A stretch of 43,490 bases of DNA from Kriegella aquimaris (GCF_900103215.1 NZ_FNGV01000001.1:1201375-1244864), one strand, 5' to 3'. Numbered from the stretch's first letter, positions 1-9,567 are shown. The notes: generated from the sequence alone by a model not told the origin. Numbers and translations are program-made.

Positions 1-1
1 T

Positions 2-1276
2 GGAGCAACTTCTTTTGATCAGAATATTGGTTCTTGGAATGTAAGCAATGTAAGTAATCTGGATGGAATGTTTTATAATGCTACTTTATCCACATATAAT
101 TATGACCAATTACTAATTGGGTGGTCGGCACTAAGCTTAAAAAATGGGATTCCATTTCATGGTGGAAATAGCAAATACTGTTTAGGATCCGATGCGCGCC
201 AGAGCATAATAGACACTTTTGGTTGGACCATTTCGGATGCGGGTATGGCTTGTCTAGACTCGGTAAGTGATGCCGATAATGATGGTGTCATGGATGATGT
301 AGATACCTGTGCAAACACCCCAAGTGGTGAAACTGTTGATGCCATCGGATGTTCAGATTCACAAAAAGATTCGGATAACGATGGTGTTAACGATGCTTTG
401 GACACCTGTGCAAATACCCCAAGTGGTGAAACTGCGGATGCCAATGGTTGTTCTGACAGTCAAAAAGATGCCGATAATGATGGTGTCATGGATGATTTGG
501 ATACTTGTCCCAACACACCAGTTGGAGAGACAGTAGATGTCAATGGGTGTTCCGATAGCCAAAAAGATACGGATGTAGATACCGATGGAGATGGTATCAT
601 GGACGATGTGGACACCTGTGCAAATACGCCAAGTGGTGAAACTGCGGATTCAAATGGGTGTGCGCCTAGCCAAAAGGATAGCGATTTTGATGGCGTGAAC
701 GATGCTGTAGACGCCTGTTCCGATTCTCCCGAAGATGAAGCTGTGGACAGCAATGGTTGTTCCGATAGTCAGAAAGATGCCGATAACGATGGTGTTATAG
801 ATGCTATTGATACGTGCAGTAATACTCCATCAGGAGAAACGGCAGATGCCAATGGGTGTTCCGATAGCCAAAAAGATACGACCGAGGATAGCGATAATGA
901 TGGTGTTCAAGATACTTTAGACAATTGTCCGACAACCTATAACCCTGATCAAGAAGACAGAGACGGTGATGGTCTTGGTGATGTATGTGATACCGTTGAA
1001 CTTGACGTATCACAATCCTTTACCCCGAACGGTGATGGCATCAATGATACCTGGGTTATCTATAATATAGAGAACTATCCGAATTCTTTGGTCAGGGTGT
1101 ACAACTCATGGGGCAAAGAGGTATTCTCGGCAAAGAACTACCAAAACGATTGGGAAGGGCAGTACAAAAATTTGAATAACAAACTACCCGATTCAGGATC
1201 GTATTATTTCCAGATCGATTTGGATGGAAACGGAAACGTGGACCAAGATGGATGGCTATACCTGACCGGTCTTTAA
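2..1276 (+). CDS. Partial secreted surface protein, BspA-like/TSP3 repeats, type B T9SS C-terminal domain
   Basis: The reading frame is open from the first complete codon, so the protein starts upstream of the window. The first visible residues (SFDQNIGSWNVSNV, then LDGMF) match the DUF285/BspA-like repeat of Bacteroidetes surface proteins. Next come about seven Asp-rich thrombospondin type 3-like calcium-binding repeats of about 33 residues, each ending near GCSDSQKD. The last 90 or so residues (SFTPNGDGINDTWVI, then RVYNSWGKEVF) form a gliding-motility-associated CHU_C domain, the type B signal for type IX secretion. The protein is therefore predicted to be exported across the outer membrane and kept at the cell surface or released. 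A PorP/SprF gene starts 26 bases downstream, which suggests co-transcription. The function beyond being a repeat-rich surface protein cannot be told. Confidence 0.88.
   Translation, partial: GATSFDQNIGSWNVSNVSNLDGMFYNATLSTYNYDQLLIGWSALSLKNGIPFHGGNSKYCLGSDARQSIIDTFGWTISDAGMACLDSVSDADNDGVMDDVDTCANTPSGETVDAIGCSDSQKDSDNDGVNDALDTCANTPSGETADANGCSDSQKDADNDGVMDDLDTCPNTPVGETVDVNGCSDSQKDTDVDTDGDGIMDDVDTCANTPSGETADSNGCAPSQKDSDFDGVNDAVDACSDSPEDEAVDSNGCSDSQKDADNDGVIDAIDTCSNTPSGETADANGCSDSQKDTTEDSDNDGVQDTLDNCPTTYNPDQEDRDGDGLGDVCDTVELDVSQSFTPNGDGINDTWVIYNIENYPNSLVRVYNSWGKEVFSAKNYQNDWEGQYKNLNNKLPDSGSYYFQIDLDGNGNVDQDGWLYLTGL
269..990 (+). repeat. Tandem coding repeats of about 99 bases (TSP3-like)
   Basis: Six near-identical units plus a diverged seventh encode D-x-D-x-DGV-x-D-x-x-D-T-C-x-N-TP-x-GE-x-x-D-x-x-GC. 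The Asp pattern is that of calcium-binding thrombospondin type 3 repeats, and each unit holds two Cys. The units are close enough at the DNA level to allow repeat-number change by slippage or recombination. One unit carries an extra DVDTDGDG segment. Confidence 0.85.
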
Positions 1277-1302
1277 AAAAACAACCAACAATAGAAAATA
1301 AC

Positions 1303-2190
1303 ATGAAGAATATAAAAAATACAATTTTAGGCGTACTACTGCTCGGCTGTAGTACACTGTTCGCACAACAAGAAGGCGTGGTCACTAATTATATGTACCA
1401 TATGAACGCCTTTAACCCAGCTTACGTGGGAGTAGACGGCCGAACAGCAATCACAAGTACGTTCAGACAACAATGGACGGGTATTGAAGACGCACCTAGC
1501 TCACAATTGGTCTCCTTCGGCACCACATTGGGCAAGAACTTAGGGTTGGGGGTCTCTATATTGAACAGCCGCACCTTCGTTGAGAAACAGACCTTTACGG
1601 CAATCGATTTTTCTTATAGGATAAAAGTTTCGGAAAAAGCAGATCTGTACATGGGCCTAAAGGCGGGAGGTAATTTTTATAGTGTGAATACGGCGGGGTT
1701 AAGAACTTATAACCAAATGGCCGACCCCAATATCACTTCTATATCGAATTTTAATCCGAATATAGGGATCGGAGCCCTCCTTAAGCTCGATAAATGGCAC
1801 TTCTCTTTGGCAGCCCCAAGACTGCTGTCCACCGATCGCGCAGACAATGAAGACGGTATGGTTACGGTGGCCAAGGCAAGGCCCCATATGTATGCCGTTG
1901 CAGGGTACGACCTTTTATTGAATCGATCGAACAACACCTTTCTTAAGCCTTCCGCTTTATTGCGCTATGTGAACGGGGCACCGGTCTCTTTAGATATCAA
2001 TACCATGCTTTCCTTCGATGGTAATTTCGAAATCGGTGCTACCTATAGAACAGATGCCGCCTTTGCCGGTCTGATAAACTTCAGTATTAAAAAGCGCCTC
2101 TTGTTAGGGTATGCTTATGAAGTGAGTACTAGAAAGCAATTAGCCGATATGGGCAATACTAATGAAATACTGTTAAGGTTTTTGTTTTAA
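1303..2190 (+). CDS. PorP/SprF family type IX secretion-associated outer membrane protein
   Basis: The product is about 295 residues with a signal peptide (KNTILGVLLLGCSTLFAQQ) followed by the usual PorP/SprF opening (YMYHMNAFNPAYVGVDG, then FRQQWTGIEDAPSS). The rest is an amphipathic beta-barrel ending in aromatic/hydrophobic residues (LRFLF). PorP/SprF proteins are outer membrane components needed to export or attach particular type IX substrates, notably those with type B C-terminal domains. An earlier in-frame ATG at 1252 lies inside the upstream gene and would put 17 hydrophilic residues before the signal peptide, so 1303 is preferred. The upstream gene encodes just such a type B substrate and is probably its partner. 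A terminator follows 24 bases after the stop. Confidence 0.9.
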   Translation: MKNIKNTILGVLLLGCSTLFAQQEGVVTNYMYHMNAFNPAYVGVDGRTAITSTFRQQWTGIEDAPSSQLVSFGTTLGKNLGLGVSILNSRTFVEKQTFTAIDFSYRIKVSEKADLYMGLKAGGNFYSVNTAGLRTYNQMADPNITSISNFNPNIGIGALLKLDKWHFSLAAPRLLSTDRADNEDGMVTVAKARPHMYAVAGYDLLLNRSNNTFLKPSALLRYVNGAPVSLDINTMLSFDGNFEIGATYRTDAAFAGLINFSIKKRLLLGYAYEVSTRKQLADMGNTNEILLRFLF

Positions 2191-2214
2191 GCGATATTAA
2201 AGTAAGCTGATAAT

Positions 2215-2249
2215 AAAAAAGGGGAGGTCTAACGACTTCCCTTTTTTTT
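2215..2249 (+). terminator. Rho-independent terminator after the PorP/SprF gene
   Basis: An 8-bp stem (GGGAGGTC with GACTTCCC, one G-T pair) with a TAAC loop is followed by eight T. Six A precede the stem, so it could also stop transcription from the other side. Confidence 0.9.
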
Positions 2250-3190
2250 ATGCGCTTTTCTAGCTTTGTACAGAAAGGTTTTTTTACCGTCAAGAGTGGA
2301 TAAACTTGTCACAACAATGGACAGTTTCGTAGCAATGTCACCACTATTACTGTATTGTAAATTTCCATTTCAATCAAGGTTATATTTCCCTATGCAATGA
2401 AATCTTAATCTGTTATTAGGTTGCCATCCATTAGCTAATCATCCCCTCAAGATCAGAATCAATTCTTTTCTACAGCATATAACTGATGGGAGGAATGGGG
2501 AACTTCATACCTGTTTATACAAATATCATGGAAATCAGAAGCTGTGATCATAAAAGCAATCTGAATTTCAGATACTGTTGAGATTTAATTAAAATTTAAT
2601 CACACTACGTTTACCTTTAATAAATCACCTCATGAAACTATGAACATAACAATACTACTATTAAACTTAATTGTTTTGCTAACAATTAATGTTTTTTGCT
2701 AATGAGATCCAGCAAATCAAAAACAGTTTATACATAATTTTGCCCCAACGAGCAGAAATGAAATTGAACTTCAAAATAATTTGGATGTAATTCTTTTTGT
2801 CCCAAGATAATTGATGTTTTAGCGGCTTATCTTGATGGGTATTCTATATGGGAGGATGCCCTTCCTCCGAATCAGCAAGTTGGGAATTGACAAAATGGCC
2901 CTAAGGGTTAATACCAGAGATGAATTAATGTTATTCAGCTAGAAAAGCTGTTTTAGAAGAATTTTTTAAAGTAAATTCATGATTTTTAAATAAGTTTTAC
3001 CTTTTCCTTTCAACCCTAGAATTTCGATTATAATTGTTAGGATGGAAATGCTAAAGGGTAAGCACTTTTTTCAATAGGATAAAAGGCAGTTAGATTGGGG
3101 ATTGCGGTGATACTGCGAAGTTTTTAGCGGTTAATACGACATCATGCTTTCATTTGGTCAGATTAAGGATAACAATAAAAAGTAAAGATT
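2250..3190 (+). other. Gene-free stretch of about 940 bases
   Basis: No convincing gene is seen. The only structures noted are an inverted repeat AAGATAA (2804-2810) / TTATCTT (2827-2833), flanked by CCC and GGG, and a 6-bp GGAGGA/TCCTCC hairpin (2851-2868). Neither is followed by a T-run. A lone TAATTTTG at 2735-2742 resembles a Bacteroidetes -7 element but has no TTG at the right spacing. The stretch separates the type IX pair from the carbohydrate locus and presumably holds the promoter of the ThuA gene. Confidence 0.5.
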
Positions 3191-5098
3191 ATGAAAAATA
3201 ATTTCTACAAGAAATTTGTCATTATAGTGTCGATTTTATGCTGTAATGTATTACCAGTTAAGGCCCAGATAAAAAATGCCTCCTTTGAAAAAGACGTAAT
3301 AACTGGTGAGAGACAGATAACCGAAAAAATCAAAGGCTGGACTATTAGTAATGGTAATGTCGAATTAATTACAAGTAACGTATTTTCTGCTGTTGACGGA
3401 AACCAAGTGCTAGATTTAAATGGAAACCAACCCGGGCGTATTGCACAGACCGTAAAAGGGCTTCGAAAAACCACGGATTATACCTTAAAGTTTGAATATG
3501 CGGACCAAAAAGGAAGACAGCCCGATGATCAGACACTGTTGGCAACTGCGAATGTCATTATTAATGGGATAACGGTCGCCACGCTCCAAAATCTATCACC
3601 AGCACCTAATTATATCGGGGGTATTGGATTTGGTTTTAAATCAACAGCCAAAGGAACCGCAACTATTGAATTTGTTTCAACAACAAAAGGGGATATGGGG
3701 TTGGTGATTGACAACCTAAGAATAGAAGAGGGACCGCCAATGAACCCTCCGGTAAACAATCATTTAGTAAATGGTGGTTTTGAAATGAAGGTGATTAGTG
3801 ATAGCGGGAATCCGCATTTATACGGAGACCAGCTGCCAGGGTGGTTGATCATGAGAGAGAATATAGACCTAATTGCCATAGACCGCTTTGGTTCACCAAG
3901 TGGAAAATGGGTAATTGATTTAGGGGGGCATGGGCCTGGAGGCATAGCACAAACCATAACCGACTTATCACCAGGGGTCAAATATCACTTGTCGGCATTA
4001 TATTCCCGTCATCAATATTGGGATCAAGAGGATCCGCTTACAGGTGAAATCTTTATCGATGACGAATTAGTATTAAGCCTGAACAGGGACAAATTGGCAA
4101 AAGCACCACGTTGGGAAAGGATATCACACGATTTCATGGCACCATCCAACGGAGAAATAACACTCTCATTATTTTCAACGGCATTTAAAGTAGGTGGTGG
4201 AATTTTATATGACGATATTAAGATTGAAAAGGCAAGTGATATTGTTGTACCAAAAAAAATACCCGTCTTGATTATTGATGGTTTTAGTAATCATAATTGG
4301 GAATTGAACACTGAATATTTACAAAAAATATTGGAGACCACTGGGAAGTTTAAAGTATCGGTAAGCACCTGTCCAAATCAAAAAGAAAATGAATCGGAGT
4401 GGGAAAATTGGAGTCCTGATTTTGATTCTTATCCCGTTGTTATACAGACGTGCAATAATATTTTTAAAGAAGATAGCTTGCAATGGCCCAATCATGTAAA
4501 ACAGGCTTTTGAAAAATATGTGACGGAAGGCGGTGGCGTATACATGTATCACGGGGCGACCAATGCCTTTAAAGGATGGCCTGCCTATAATAAAATGTTA
4601 GCTTTGGGATGGCGAAATAAAGATTTTGGCGAAGCCGTAACCATTAATGGAAAAGAAGAGCTGGAGATTATTCCAAAAGGAGAAGGCGAAAACACAGGGC
4701 ATGGTGAACGCACAGATGCCTTGGTAACCCGAATAGTCGGTCATCCTATTCATACAGGTATGCCAAAATCTTGGAAAGCTGCCGATGTAGAGATTTACCG
4801 TTACGGGAGAGGAACTACCGAAAACCTAGACGTATTATCATATGCGAAAGACCCCAAAACAGAGTTAAACTTCCCTATGGAATGGACGGTTAAATTTGGA
4901 AAAGGCAAGGTTTATTGTTCTACCTATGGTCATTTGTGGAAAGATCAAGAATGGCCCCCAAATATGCGTTGTGCCGCATTTCAACAATCCATGACAAGAG
5001 CGCTACAATGGTTAAGCGGCAATGTGGTCGATAATTATGTAGATCCAGATTTTCCCACTTCTGAAAGTACCGTTTTAAGATCCCCTATTTTAGATTAA
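3191..5098 (+). CDS. Secreted protein with two DUF642-like domains and a ThuA-like domain
   Basis: The 635-residue product has a signal peptide ending near VKAQ (residue 26). Two similar jelly-roll-type segments follow, at about 27-180 and 188-347. Both contain an N-x-x-FE start, a D-L-x-G-x-x-PGGIAQT/PGRIAQT motif and a DD/DN-x-x-IE end, the pattern of DUF642-like carbohydrate-binding modules. Residues from about 355 on (KKIPVLIIDGFSNHNW, VYMYHGATNAFKGW, GHPIHTGMP) form a ThuA-like, glutamine-amidotransferase-fold domain. ThuA proteins occur beside sugar oxidoreductases and DUF1080 proteins, but their reaction is not firmly known. The next gene starts 13 bases downstream, so the two are likely one operon. 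Start chosen at the ATG directly before the signal peptide. Confidence 0.82.
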   Translation: MKNNFYKKFVIIVSILCCNVLPVKAQIKNASFEKDVITGERQITEKIKGWTISNGNVELITSNVFSAVDGNQVLDLNGNQPGRIAQTVKGLRKTTDYTLKFEYADQKGRQPDDQTLLATANVIINGITVATLQNLSPAPNYIGGIGFGFKSTAKGTATIEFVSTTKGDMGLVIDNLRIEEGPPMNPPVNNHLVNGGFEMKVISDSGNPHLYGDQLPGWLIMRENIDLIAIDRFGSPSGKWVIDLGGHGPGGIAQTITDLSPGVKYHLSALYSRHQYWDQEDPLTGEIFIDDELVLSLNRDKLAKAPRWERISHDFMAPSNGEITLSLFSTAFKVGGGILYDDIKIEKASDIVVPKKIPVLIIDGFSNHNWELNTEYLQKILETTGKFKVSVSTCPNQKENESEWENWSPDFDSYPVVIQTCNNIFKEDSLQWPNHVKQAFEKYVTEGGGVYMYHGATNAFKGWPAYNKMLALGWRNKDFGEAVTINGKEELEIIPKGEGENTGHGERTDALVTRIVGHPIHTGMPKSWKAADVEIYRYGRGTTENLDVLSYAKDPKTELNFPMEWTVKFGKGKVYCSTYGHLWKDQEWPPNMRCAAFQQSMTRALQWLSGNVVDNYVDPDFPTSESTVLRSPILD

Positions 5099-5111
5099 GC
5101 TTTTATAAAAT

Positions 5112-7979
5112 ATGATGTGCAAAGTAAAAATGTCAATTTCCTCTAAAACTTTCAATAGCTATTCATTGCTATTCGCCTCTATTTTATTTTCCTTAATGTC
5201 ATGCGGCAGAGAAGAAACGAAAATAGATTCAACTATTGAAAAAGAACCAGACCCGCTTGATAATTACACCGATTGGTCAATTTATAGAGGCGATAAAAAG
5301 GGCAATCAATATTCAGAATTGGCACAAATTCATGCTGCCAATGTACATCAGCTAGAGTTGGCATGGCAGTACCGAACGGGTGATGCCACAAAAAATTCGT
5401 CCATTCAAGTTAATCCGATTATTGTTGATGGGCTCCTATATATTTCCACCCCAAGTTTAAATGCCGTGGCTTTAGATGCCGCAACCGGAAAAGAAGTCTG
5501 GGTTTTTAATTCTTCAAAATTTAACGAAAATCAAACTGCCTTTAATGGGAGAACTAGAGGTGTTACTTATTGGAGTTCTAAAGACGGTAGCGACCAGCGT
5601 ATTTTTCTTTTTGTTAAAAACAGAGTTTATGCTTTAGAGGCTAAAACAGGCGAACTCATTACCTCATTTGGCACAAACGGCCACATTGATTTACGAGAAA
5701 ATTTAGATATGGATGTTAATAAAGCATCCATTGAAGTAACGTCGCCCGGCATTGTTTATGAAAACTTTTTAATTGTAGGTTCCCGTGTTCCCGAAGGGTA
5801 CGAATCCACACCCGGTAACATTAGAGCTTACGATGCCGTAACAGGAGATTTTAAATGGGTTTTCCGTACGATTCCCAAAGAAGGTGATTTTGGATTTGAT
5901 ACCTGGCAATTTAAGGAAGGGGAAACGTATGGAGGTGCCAATACGTGGAGTGGTTTTACTGTTGACGAAAAACGCGGTTGGGTATTTTTGGCTACGGGTT
6001 CACCAGCTTATGATTTTTATGGGGGAAACAGAAAAGGTGAAAACCTATTTGGCAATTGTGTGTTGGCCCTCAATGCAAAAACCGGTGAGCGCATTTGGCA
6101 TTATCAAACCGTTCATCATGATATTTGGGATTACGATAATCCATCAGCTCCAATTTTAATTACAATTGGTAATGGCAAAAAGAAAAAGGATGCCGTAGTA
6201 CAACTTACAAAAATGGGATTTGTATTTGTTCTGGATAGAGAAACGGGAGAGCCGCTTTTTCCAACTTTAGAAACACCAGTTCCAAAATCGCAGGTCGAGG
6301 GAGAAGAAGCATGGCCCACACAACCGATACCAACCAAACCACTTCCTTTAAGCCGCCAAGGCATTACAGAAGCTGATTTAACTACTATTTCTCCAGAGTC
6401 CAATGAATATGCACGAAAAAAGTTCAATAACTATATGGCAGCAAGTTTATATACCCCTCCTTCGGAAAGGGGAACAATAACAAGTCCTAGTGTATTAGGG
6501 GGCGTAGAGTGGCAAGGCGGGTCTTATGACCCATATACCAATATCCTTTATGTTAATTCCAACAATGTAGCTAGCATATCCAAACTAAAAAAAGTTTACG
6601 AAACTACCGATAGCTCCAACTTGACAAATTTGCAATTGGGCAACCAAATATATATTAAAAACTGTGCCTCTTGCCATGGTCTAAACCGTGGTGGTGTTCC
6701 TCCAACATACCCTTCAGTAATTCGTTTGAATAAAACAAAGGAAGAGATAGCATCAATTATTAAAAATGGCAAAAACATAATGCCCGCTTTTTCACAATTT
6801 ACTACTAAAGATATTAATGCCATTACCGATTTTGTTATGAGTAATGATACCGTTTCCAATAATGAAAAAGATATTTTGGAAACAAAAACAAGGTACACGC
6901 ATACGGGATATAATCTTTTTTTGGACCAAAATGGATATCCTGCTACTAGCCCGCCTTGGGGAACATTAAGTGCCATTGATATGGGAACCGGCGATTATGT
7001 TTGGAAAAAACCTCTTGGGGAATATCCAGAACTGGTAAAACAAAACATTCGCAATACGGGAACCTTAAATTATGGCGGGGCCGTGGCAACAGCAGGCGGC
7101 ATTGTTTTTATCGCTGCTACCGCAGACGAAAAATTTAGGGCTTTTGAAAAAAGTCGCGGCAACATTTTATGGGAGTATGATTTACCTGTGGGTGGCTATG
7201 CCACGCCTAGTGTTTATATGCAAAATGGACGGCAGTATGTTGCCATAGTAGCTGGAGGTGGAGGCAAGAATAATACGCCTTCGGGAGATTATGTAATGGT
7301 ATTTGCTTTACCGGAAGAAAACGATAATACCAATGAAACATCAAAGAATAGTAGGGCGGACTCCGATGGATGGATATCTCTTTTTAATGGGAAAACATTG
7401 GATGGTTGGGTACATATGAACGGCTCGCACACCTATGCGGTCGAGGATGGTGCGATTATTGGAAGAACCACGGAAAAAAGTCCTAATTCTTTTTTATGTT
7501 CTCTCCAAGAGTTTGAAAATTTTGAATTGGAATGTGAAGTTACCGTTGATGATATCACAAACCAAGGCATTCAGTTTCGCTCCTCCGTTCGACCTGTTAC
7601 CGAAAAGGATCAAGATGCTTGGAGAGCAGGAAGGGTCTGGGGACCACAACTGGAAATACGTAGAAAGATGGGTGAAAATTCTATTACTACAGGCTTGCTC
7701 TATGGTGAAGCCCTGGGAACCGGTTGGCTTTCTTCGAAAGAAAAAGTAGCAAAAGGACATGACTATTTTATTTCTGAAGGATGGAACAAAATCAGGATTA
7801 TTGCCGAGGGGCCTAGAATTCAAACTTTTGTGAATGGTCACTTAATCGAAGATTTAGTAAACGATGAAGTATTCAAAACCCACCCAAAGGGCTTTATCGC
7901 TTTGCAGATTCATGGAATTAATGGTGAACGTCAATTCACGATGCAGTGGCGGAATATTAAAGTACGTCCAATAGAATAA
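5112..7979 (+). CDS. Lipoprotein fusion: PQQ-type dehydrogenase, inserted cytochrome c, C-terminal DUF1080
   Basis: The 955-residue product starts with a lipoprotein signal (SILFSLMSC) and would sit in the periplasm or on a membrane surface. Residues of about 50-730 form a PQQ-dependent quinoprotein dehydrogenase propeller (DWSIYRGDKKGNQYSELAQI, HDIWDYDNPSAPIL, GGIVFIAATADEKFRAF). A class I cytochrome c domain is inserted between blades, with haem motif CASCH at 518-522 and likely axial Met557. Residues of about 750-953 are a DUF1080 domain (GWISLFNGKTLDGW), a family now linked to hydrolysis or elimination of 3-keto-glycosides. Seen: three catalytic modules in one chain. Inferred: the dehydrogenase oxidises a sugar or glycoside, passes electrons to the haem, and DUF1080 cleaves the keto product. 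ATGs at 5112, 5115 and 5130 are all possible starts. The ThuA gene lies 13 bases upstream. Confidence 0.88.
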   Translation: MMCKVKMSISSKTFNSYSLLFASILFSLMSCGREETKIDSTIEKEPDPLDNYTDWSIYRGDKKGNQYSELAQIHAANVHQLELAWQYRTGDATKNSSIQVNPIIVDGLLYISTPSLNAVALDAATGKEVWVFNSSKFNENQTAFNGRTRGVTYWSSKDGSDQRIFLFVKNRVYALEAKTGELITSFGTNGHIDLRENLDMDVNKASIEVTSPGIVYENFLIVGSRVPEGYESTPGNIRAYDAVTGDFKWVFRTIPKEGDFGFDTWQFKEGETYGGANTWSGFTVDEKRGWVFLATGSPAYDFYGGNRKGENLFGNCVLALNAKTGERIWHYQTVHHDIWDYDNPSAPILITIGNGKKKKDAVVQLTKMGFVFVLDRETGEPLFPTLETPVPKSQVEGEEAWPTQPIPTKPLPLSRQGITEADLTTISPESNEYARKKFNNYMAASLYTPPSERGTITSPSVLGGVEWQGGSYDPYTNILYVNSNNVASISKLKKVYETTDSSNLTNLQLGNQIYIKNCASCHGLNRGGVPPTYPSVIRLNKTKEEIASIIKNGKNIMPAFSQFTTKDINAITDFVMSNDTVSNNEKDILETKTRYTHTGYNLFLDQNGYPATSPPWGTLSAIDMGTGDYVWKKPLGEYPELVKQNIRNTGTLNYGGAVATAGGIVFIAATADEKFRAFEKSRGNILWEYDLPVGGYATPSVYMQNGRQYVAIVAGGGGKNNTPSGDYVMVFALPEENDNTNETSKNSRADSDGWISLFNGKTLDGWVHMNGSHTYAVEDGAIIGRTTEKSPNSFLCSLQEFENFELECEVTVDDITNQGIQFRSSVRPVTEKDQDAWRAGRVWGPQLEIRRKMGENSITTGLLYGEALGTGWLSSKEKVAKGHDYFISEGWNKIRIIAEGPRIQTFVNGHLIEDLVNDEVFKTHPKGFIALQIHGINGERQFTMQWRNIKVRPIE

Positions 7980-8122
7980 CCGCTACCGTACCAAATACAT
8001 TCAATTACCCGGTACAAATTCCCCTGGGCCACCCCAATAAAAAAAGGTTTTTTTTCTTTGATCACGATTTATGATTGAAACAGAACCTCAAAAAAGAATT
8101 CAGACTGAATGAAGGAGGCCTA

Positions 8123-9529
8123 TTAGTTCACATTACGTTTTGCCATCAATTCAGCTACAACGGAATCACATTTCTTGGAATAGAGCTTTACCAGATCCTT
8201 ATATGTATTCTCATAGGCTAGATTATTGACCTCGTTACTATCTTCTTTTAAGTTATAAAGTTCCACGAACTCGGGGTTTGCTTCATACCTAATGAATTTA
8301 TAAGTTTGATCCCTGAAACTTTCGGTCTTGGGGAGTAAAGATTCCCCTTCCCGCTGATGCTCGAAAAAGGCTGAAGAACGCCAATTCTCTGTATTGCCAT
8401 CATAAAAGGAAACCAGACTTTCACCTTGATAAGTTTTTGGAATTTCCACGCCCGCCAAATCTAAGATTGTTGACGCAATATCAAGATTTAAAACCATCTC
8501 TTCAAAGGTTTTCCCCCTTTCAGATTCTGCTTGTCTAGGGTCATAAATCATTAGGGGCACACGAAGAGACTGTTCATGCATCAACCATTTTCCCGCAAAG
8601 CCACGTTCTCCTAAATAGTATCCATTATCGCCCATAAATACGATGACTGTATTATCTGCCAAGCCTTCTTCTTTAAGGGTTTCCCGTATTCTACCAATGG
8701 TACTATCCACCGTACTTATCATTCGATAATACCCTTTTACCATTTTCTGAAATTTCTCAGGGGTATCGTAACGCCAATACCACCTTTTTCTATTCATGGA
8801 ATGTTTCATGAAATCGGGCAGGGCTTCAAAGAATTCAGGAGCGGCAGTCGATGGTACAGGAATTTCATTTTCTCGATACAAGCTATCGACATAACCCGGC
8901 CAGAAATATTGCTCTTCCGCTCCATCATCAGCGTGCGGCGACCAAAACGAAAGTGATAGGCAAAATGGTTGTTCTTTACTAGATTTTATAAAATCAATGG
9001 CATGGTTTCCGTTAATGTCGGCTAGGTGTACTTGCTTTCCATCTATTTCTCTTAGATAGGGCCAAAATGTTTTAATACTTACATCGAACAATGAGTCTTC
9101 AATACCTTCATTGACCTTAACTCCGAACTTACCAATTAAACCCGTTTTATATCCAGATTTCTTTAATAAGTACGGGTAGCTCTCTAACATGTAAGCATCT
9201 TTCAATTTCGGTTTTCCAAAATTGAAATCATGCGTTCTTTCATATAAACCAGTGAGTATCGTAGCCCGACTCGCCGCACAAATAGGTGTAGTTACAAAAG
9301 CATTTTTGAAATAAAGTCCCGAACTGGCCAGCGCATCCATATTCGGGGTTTTAATTATGGGATTTCCGGCATGTCCTAGCGCATCCCACCGTTGATCATC
9401 AGTGAGTATAAAAATAATATTGGGCTTTTTGGAATCAACGACCGTACTTTTATTCTTAATTTTTTCCTCACATCCTATTAAAAAAACAAACACTACAAGA
9501 ACGGATCCAGCAACTCTTAATTTTCCCAT
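8123..9529 (-). CDS. Lipoprotein sulfatase (alkaline-phosphatase-fold, type I)
   Basis: The 468-residue product has a lipoprotein signal (VFVFLIGC, Cys20). The family I sulfatase core follows: metal-binding Asp pair in ILTDDQ (44-45), and the modification motif CAASRATILTG with Cys84 as the residue converted to formylglycine. A later GDNGYYLGERG segment supplies further metal ligands. Such enzymes remove sulfate esters from polysaccharides or glycosaminoglycan-like sugars; the substrate cannot be read from the sequence. A cytosol-made sulfatase of this kind needs a formylglycine-generating enzyme, which is not in the window. It lies 38 bases after a second sulfatase on the same strand, so the two are co-transcribed. 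Its 3' end faces the PQQ fusion gene across a 143-base A/T-rich gap. Confidence 0.92.
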   Translation of the reverse strand: MGKLRVAGSVLVVFVFLIGCEEKIKNKSTVVDSKKPNIIFILTDDQRWDALGHAGNPIIKTPNMDALASSGLYFKNAFVTTPICAASRATILTGLYERTHDFNFGKPKLKDAYMLESYPYLLKKSGYKTGLIGKFGVKVNEGIEDSLFDVSIKTFWPYLREIDGKQVHLADINGNHAIDFIKSSKEQPFCLSLSFWSPHADDGAEEQYFWPGYVDSLYRENEIPVPSTAAPEFFEALPDFMKHSMNRKRWYWRYDTPEKFQKMVKGYYRMISTVDSTIGRIRETLKEEGLADNTVIVFMGDNGYYLGERGFAGKWLMHEQSLRVPLMIYDPRQAESERGKTFEEMVLNLDIASTILDLAGVEIPKTYQGESLVSFYDGNTENWRSSAFFEHQREGESLLPKTESFRDQTYKFIRYEANPEFVELYNLKEDSNEVNNLAYENTYKDLVKLYSKKCDSVVAELMAKRNVN

Positions 9530-9567
9530 ACTTTTATTTTATAGCCCATTATAATCTGTTTATCCTA

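Noticed and set aside
460-753. Minus-strand open frames across the repeat array and other large genes
   Set aside because: They mirror the codon pattern of the plus-strand repeats and show no protein family features.
269-990. Regular direct repeats that might suggest a CRISPR array
   Set aside because: They are about 99 bases long, in one open reading frame, and encode calcium-binding repeats; there are no spacers.
1252-1302. Earlier start for the PorP/SprF protein
   Set aside because: It lies inside the upstream gene and would bury the signal peptide behind 17 polar residues.
2641-2703. Twenty-codon frame resembling a signal peptide
   Set aside because: Too short, AT-rich, with no continuing protein.
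2735-2742. TAATTTTG as a promoter for the ThuA gene
   Set aside because: It fits the -7 element but there is no TTG 19-21 bases upstream, and it lies about 450 bases before the gene.
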